This document shows, piece after piece, positions 49,880 through 52,799 of a stretch of 52,799 nucleotides of DNA. Below the pieces are notes generated by a model. The model made no database searches. It was not told the origin of the DNA and saw only the letters and a list, made by a program, of their open reading frames with translations. Positions within the stretch are counted from its first letter, which is position 1, and the number at the start of each line of letters is the position of its first letter. Origin of the DNA: PNC22 sp035654175 (GTDB lineage Bacteria; Planctomycetota; Phycisphaerae; Phycisphaerales; UBA1924); contig DASRXL010000235.1 in the NCBI GenBank assembly GCA_035654175.1, positions 1 through 52,799 on the forward strand, given 5' to 3'. A program made the position numbers and the translations under genes.

Positions 49880-50722
49880 ATGACCCGAGCTTCGACGCGG
49901 ACGTGGACCGAGGTGCGCCCCGAGCGGCGCTCGCCGATCCCCGAGGGCCTGTGGCTGCGCTGCCCGGGTTGCTCGCAGATGATCTACCGGCGGCAGATGG
50001 AGGCCAACCAGCACGTCTGCCCGGACTGCTCGCACCACTTCCGCATCGGCGCGGTGGAGCGGGTGAAGCAGCTCGCGGACACCGGGTCGTTCGTGCCGAT
50101 GTTCACGAACCTTCTACCGGGCGACCCGCTCAAATTCAAGGACCTGCGGGCCTATTCCGAGCGGCTGCTCGCCGAGCAGGTGAAGACCGGGCAGACCGAC
50201 GGCGTGCAGGCCGGGATGGCGTTCGTCAAGGGCCGGCAGGCGATGCTCTGTTGCCTGGACCTGACCTTTATGATGGGCTCGATGGGGAGCGTCGTCGGCG
50301 AGGTCGTGACGCGCTCGATCGAGCACGCCACGGGGCAGAACCTCCCCCTGATCGTGGTGAGCTGCTCGGGTGGGGCGCGCATGCAGGAGTCTGGCCTCTC
50401 GCTCATGCAGATGGCGAAGACGAGCGCGGCCCTGGCCCGGTATGACCGCGCCGGCGGCCTCTTTATCAGCGTGCTGACCGATCCGACGACCGGCGGGGTG
50501 ACGGCGAGCTTCGCGATGCTGGGCGACGTGATCATCGCCGAGCCGGGCGCGCTCGTGGGATTCGCGGGGCCGCGTGTGATCCAGCAGACGATCCGCCAGG
50601 AGCTGCCGGAGGGGTTCCAACGGTCGGAGTTCCTCCTCAAGTGCGGGATCGTGGACCGCGTGGTGAAGCGGCAGGAGCTGCGCAGTGAGATCGCCCGCCT
50701 GATCGACTACGCTGGCATGTGA
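49880..50722 (+). CDS. accD: Acetyl-CoA carboxylase carboxyltransferase subunit beta
   Basis: This 280-aa subunit has the N-terminal zinc ribbon (CPGC, 15 residues, CPDC, about residues 28-50) and the crotonase-fold core: MGSMGSVVGEVVTRSIEHA, SCSGGARMQESGLSLMQM, LTDPTTGGVTASFAMLGD, GFAGPRVIQQTI. With AccA it transfers carboxyl from biotin to acetyl-CoA, giving malonyl-CoA, the first step of fatty-acid synthesis. Length matches the family. The stop overlaps the GTG of lnt by 4 bp. No accA is in the window. Confidence 0.97.
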   Translation: MTRASTRTWTEVRPERRSPIPEGLWLRCPGCSQMIYRRQMEANQHVCPDCSHHFRIGAVERVKQLADTGSFVPMFTNLLPGDPLKFKDLRAYSERLLAEQVKTGQTDGVQAGMAFVKGRQAMLCCLDLTFMMGSMGSVVGEVVTRSIEHATGQNLPLIVVSCSGGARMQESGLSLMQMAKTSAALARYDRAGGLFISVLTDPTTGGVTASFAMLGDVIIAEPGALVGFAGPRVIQQTIRQELPEGFQRSEFLLKCGIVDRVVKRQELRSEIARLIDYAGM

Positions 50723-52566
50723 CCGAGCACGATCACCACAGGCCCAGGTCCGCAGCGCCCCCGGCCCCGTGGCGGCGCGGCGCCCCTGCGCTGGCGGCAT
50801 CGCTCTGCACCTCCGTGCTCACCCTGCTCGCCTTCCCGCCGTTCGGGCTGTGGCCCCTCATCTTCGCGGCTCCCGTCCCGCTGCTCTGGGCGGCCGAGCG
50901 CGCGGGAGATCGCCGGCTCGGGCCCGCGGCCGGCGCCGCGCTCGGAGCGGCCCCCCTGTGGGCGTGGGAGTCGCAGTGGATCTTCGCCGTCTCGGCGCCC
51001 GGCGTGGTGCTGATGATCATCTACCTCAGCCTGTTCACGGGCCTGTTCGTGTGGTGGGCCTCGTGGACCTCGCGCCGGCTCGGGGCCGGCGTGTGGCTGC
51101 TCGGCCCGCTCCTGTGGCTTGCGCTCGACATGCTGCGGGGCGCGGTGCTCTGGCACGGCTACCCGTGGCTCCTCGCGGCGCACCCCCTCATCGATTCGCC
51201 GTGGCTCGCGCGGGCAGCTTCGGTGGTCGGGGTCTACGGGGTGTCGCTGCTCACCGTCGCGGCGGGCTCGGCGGCGGGCGTCGTGCTCCTCAAACGCGGG
51301 CGCGCCAGGACGTGGGGGATCGTCTCGCTCGCGGCCATCGCGGCCGTGTGGGGGACGCTCTCGATGCCGCGAGCCACGGGCTCGGGCCGCGAGCTTCGCG
51401 TGGCCGTGGTGCAGACCAACGTGCCGCAGAGCCTCAAGGGCGCGTGGTCGCCGCCGGAGCGCGTGCGCGATCTCGACCGGATGCTCGAGCTCACGATCGA
51501 GGCCTGCGCCGGGGAGACCAGGCCCGAGCTCGTCGTGTGGCCCGAGACGATGTTCCCGGGCGCGGCGCTCGACCCCGCGTCGCTCGCGGAGGAGCGTGAA
51601 GCGAAGCTCGTGTGGTACACCGACACGAACGCCGCCTGGCCCGGGCTGCGCAGGCTCTACTGGCGCGGTCCGGAGGGGACTGACGAGCCGATCCCGGTGA
51701 CGCGCCCGTTCGCCCAGGGGTCCCGCCTCGCGATCCCGACAACCGTCGCCGCGGACACCGTGCTCGTATGGCAATCTCGCCTCAACGTGCCGATGCTCAT
51801 CGGCGCCGACGGGATCGACGGGCTCCAGATCGAGGTGATGGAGGGCGGGACGGTCGAATCCAGCGAGGACGCCCGGTACAACAGCACCTACCTGGTGCAA
51901 AGCGGGCGCGTGATGGCCGACCGCTACGACAAGATGCACCTGACGCCCTTCGGCGAGGTGATGCCCTACATCTCCCGGTGGCGAGCCCTCGAGAGCCTCT
52001 TCCTGCGCATCGGCGTTGGGGCCGCGGGCATGCAGTTCAACCTCGATGCCGGGAGCCGCCCGGTCACGCACACGCTGCTGGCCGAGGGCGGTCCCGTCCG
52101 CATTGCTACGCCGATCTGTTTCGAGGGGATCATGCCCGGGGTGTGTCGCCGGCTGGCGTACGACTCGGGGGAACGGCGGGCCGACCTGTTCGTGCAGGTC
52201 ACCAACGAGGGCTGGTTCGGCGCCTTCGATCCGGCGAGGGAGCAGCACCTGCAGATCGTGCGATGGCGGGCGCTGGAGCTCGGCGTCTCGATCGTGCGCG
52301 CGGCGAACACCGGCATCTCCGCGGCGATAGATCCCAGCGGCCGCATCATCCGGCGCGGGGTCGAAGACGGCGACGCCAACACGGAGGGAGTGCTCCGGGC
52401 GGCCGTTCCGCTGGCGGGGGCCCCGACCCCCTACGGGAGGATGGGCGATATCGTGGGCTGGAGCTGTCTCGGGCTGGCGGGTCTGGTCACGCTGGCGGCG
52501 GGCGCGCGGGGCGGGCGTGCAAGCCGGGCAAGGCCGGGAGCCGACAATACGGGCAGGGCGGGATGA
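50719..52566 (+). CDS. lnt: Apolipoprotein N-acyltransferase
   Basis: This 615-aa inner-membrane enzyme adds the third acyl chain to lipoproteins. The first 200 residues hold about six membrane helices (LAFPPFGLWPLIFAAPVPLLW and onward), then comes the nitrilase domain with the catalytic triad: Glu in VVWPETMFPG (near 276), Lys in YDKMHLTPFGEVMP (near 404) and Cys in TPICFEGIMPG (near 468). A C-terminal helix follows (IVGWSCLGLAGLVTLAAG). The nitrilase domain has an insert of about 100 residues between the Glu and Lys motifs, which makes the protein longer than E. coli Lnt (512 aa). It starts at a GTG inside the accD stop (ATGTGA) and is followed 25 bp later by a lipoprotein gene. Confidence 0.94.
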   Translation: MTEHDHHRPRSAAPPAPWRRGAPALAASLCTSVLTLLAFPPFGLWPLIFAAPVPLLWAAERAGDRRLGPAAGAALGAAPLWAWESQWIFAVSAPGVVLMIIYLSLFTGLFVWWASWTSRRLGAGVWLLGPLLWLALDMLRGAVLWHGYPWLLAAHPLIDSPWLARAASVVGVYGVSLLTVAAGSAAGVVLLKRGRARTWGIVSLAAIAAVWGTLSMPRATGSGRELRVAVVQTNVPQSLKGAWSPPERVRDLDRMLELTIEACAGETRPELVVWPETMFPGAALDPASLAEEREAKLVWYTDTNAAWPGLRRLYWRGPEGTDEPIPVTRPFAQGSRLAIPTTVAADTVLVWQSRLNVPMLIGADGIDGLQIEVMEGGTVESSEDARYNSTYLVQSGRVMADRYDKMHLTPFGEVMPYISRWRALESLFLRIGVGAAGMQFNLDAGSRPVTHTLLAEGGPVRIATPICFEGIMPGVCRRLAYDSGERRADLFVQVTNEGWFGAFDPAREQHLQIVRWRALELGVSIVRAANTGISAAIDPSGRIIRRGVEDGDANTEGVLRAAVPLAGAPTPYGRMGDIVGWSCLGLAGLVTLAAGARGGRASRARPGADNTGRAG

Positions 52567-52591
52567 CGGGCCCGAATCGAGGGAGGTTGCG

Positions 52592-52799
52592 ATGCACGTG
52601 CGCGTTCCGATGATGGTGCTGGTCTCGGTCCTCGCCAGCTCGGCGATGGCGGTCGTTCCAGGGTGTGAAAGCGGCGCCGCCCAGATCGACCCAGGCGCCG
52701 GGCCGAGCGCCCGTGGGGCGGCCTCGCTCGACCCGGTCGAGCGTTCCCGTCTGCGCGAGGCGGCCATCGAGGCGCTGCTGGCGTTCGCCGCGTCCGAGG
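52592..52799 (+). CDS. Putative lipoprotein, partial (runs off the window)
   Basis: Only the first 69 codons are present. The N-terminus MHVRVPMMVLVSVLASSAMA is a signal peptide, followed by VVPGC, a lipobox-like site at Cys25. The mature part begins ESGAAQIDPGAG and becomes helical (RSRLREAAIEALLAF). GGGAGG lies 6 nt upstream of the ATG. It closely follows lnt, whose product would acylate it. No family can be assigned from the fragment. Confidence 0.65.
   Translation, partial: MHVRVPMMVLVSVLASSAMAVVPGCESGAAQIDPGAGPSARGAASLDPVERSRLREAAIEALLAFAASE

Overview
This GC-rich window (about 70% G+C) looks like chromosomal DNA of a planctomycete, most likely class Phycisphaerae. The lineage evidence is a secreted protein ending in the double-EF-hand GC-type dockerin typical of Phycisphaerales, pseudopilin-like proteins with a terminal DG-x-AEF / DG-x-VEL motif, many secreted or lipid-anchored glycoside hydrolases, and small zinc-ribbon membrane proteins. 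No plasmid, phage or rRNA signal is seen. One tRNA (Phe-GAA) is present.

Layout. 1-5.7 kb: a ribose/galactose-type ABC permease and its lipoprotein binding protein without a local ATPase, a pseudopilin-like protein, and a dockerin protein with internal repeats. 5.8-22 kb: HrpA helicase, then a carbohydrate region with a GH172/DUF2961 enzyme, an orphan N6-adenine methyltransferase, a GH38-like enzyme, a ribokinase-family kinase, a Gfo/Idh/MocA oxidoreductase and a Tat-exported GH116-type enzyme. 22.2-27.2 kb: a compact type VII secretion-like locus with a WXG100 protein, a helical protein, a second WXG-like mini-protein and a 1303-aa membrane-anchored FtsK/EccC-type ATPase. 27-36 kb: small membrane proteins (including tandem 91-aa paralogues), a sialidase-fold protein, a HAF-repeat gene remnant, a penicillin-binding/beta-lactamase-fold hydrolase and two proteins of unknown function. 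36.4-38.1 kb: an AT-richer two-gene cassette flanked by a 17-bp imperfect direct repeat. 38-44 kb (minus strand): an amino-sugar or peptidoglycan salvage operon (Na+/solute symporter, GH20 hexosaminidase, MurQ etherase) followed by an orphan OppF-type ATPase, with unusual simple-repeat DNA between the genes. 44-52.8 kb: housekeeping genes cinA, tRNA-Phe, an alpha/beta hydrolase, a UAP-type uridylyltransferase, rpe, a catalytically dead histidine-phosphatase homologue, accD, lnt and the start of a lipoprotein.

How the genes fit together. Sugar import, extracellular glycan cleavage, sugar phosphorylation and MurNAc-6P salvage fit a polysaccharide-degrading heterotroph that also recycles or scavenges peptidoglycan. 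The pseudophosphatase-accD-lnt-lipoprotein run links fatty-acid supply to lipoprotein acylation.

The main non-standard signals are: (i) the WXG100/FtsK locus, which lacks recognisable EccB/EccD/mycosin partners; (ii) a recurrent TANNNT box ending 5-8 nt before the start codon of at least eight genes, which predicts widespread leaderless transcription; (iii) the AT-rich two-gene cassette with flanking repeats; (iv) simple-repeat DNA built into the murQ region. Coordinates, starts and motifs were read by eye. No database search was run, so family names rest on recognised motifs.
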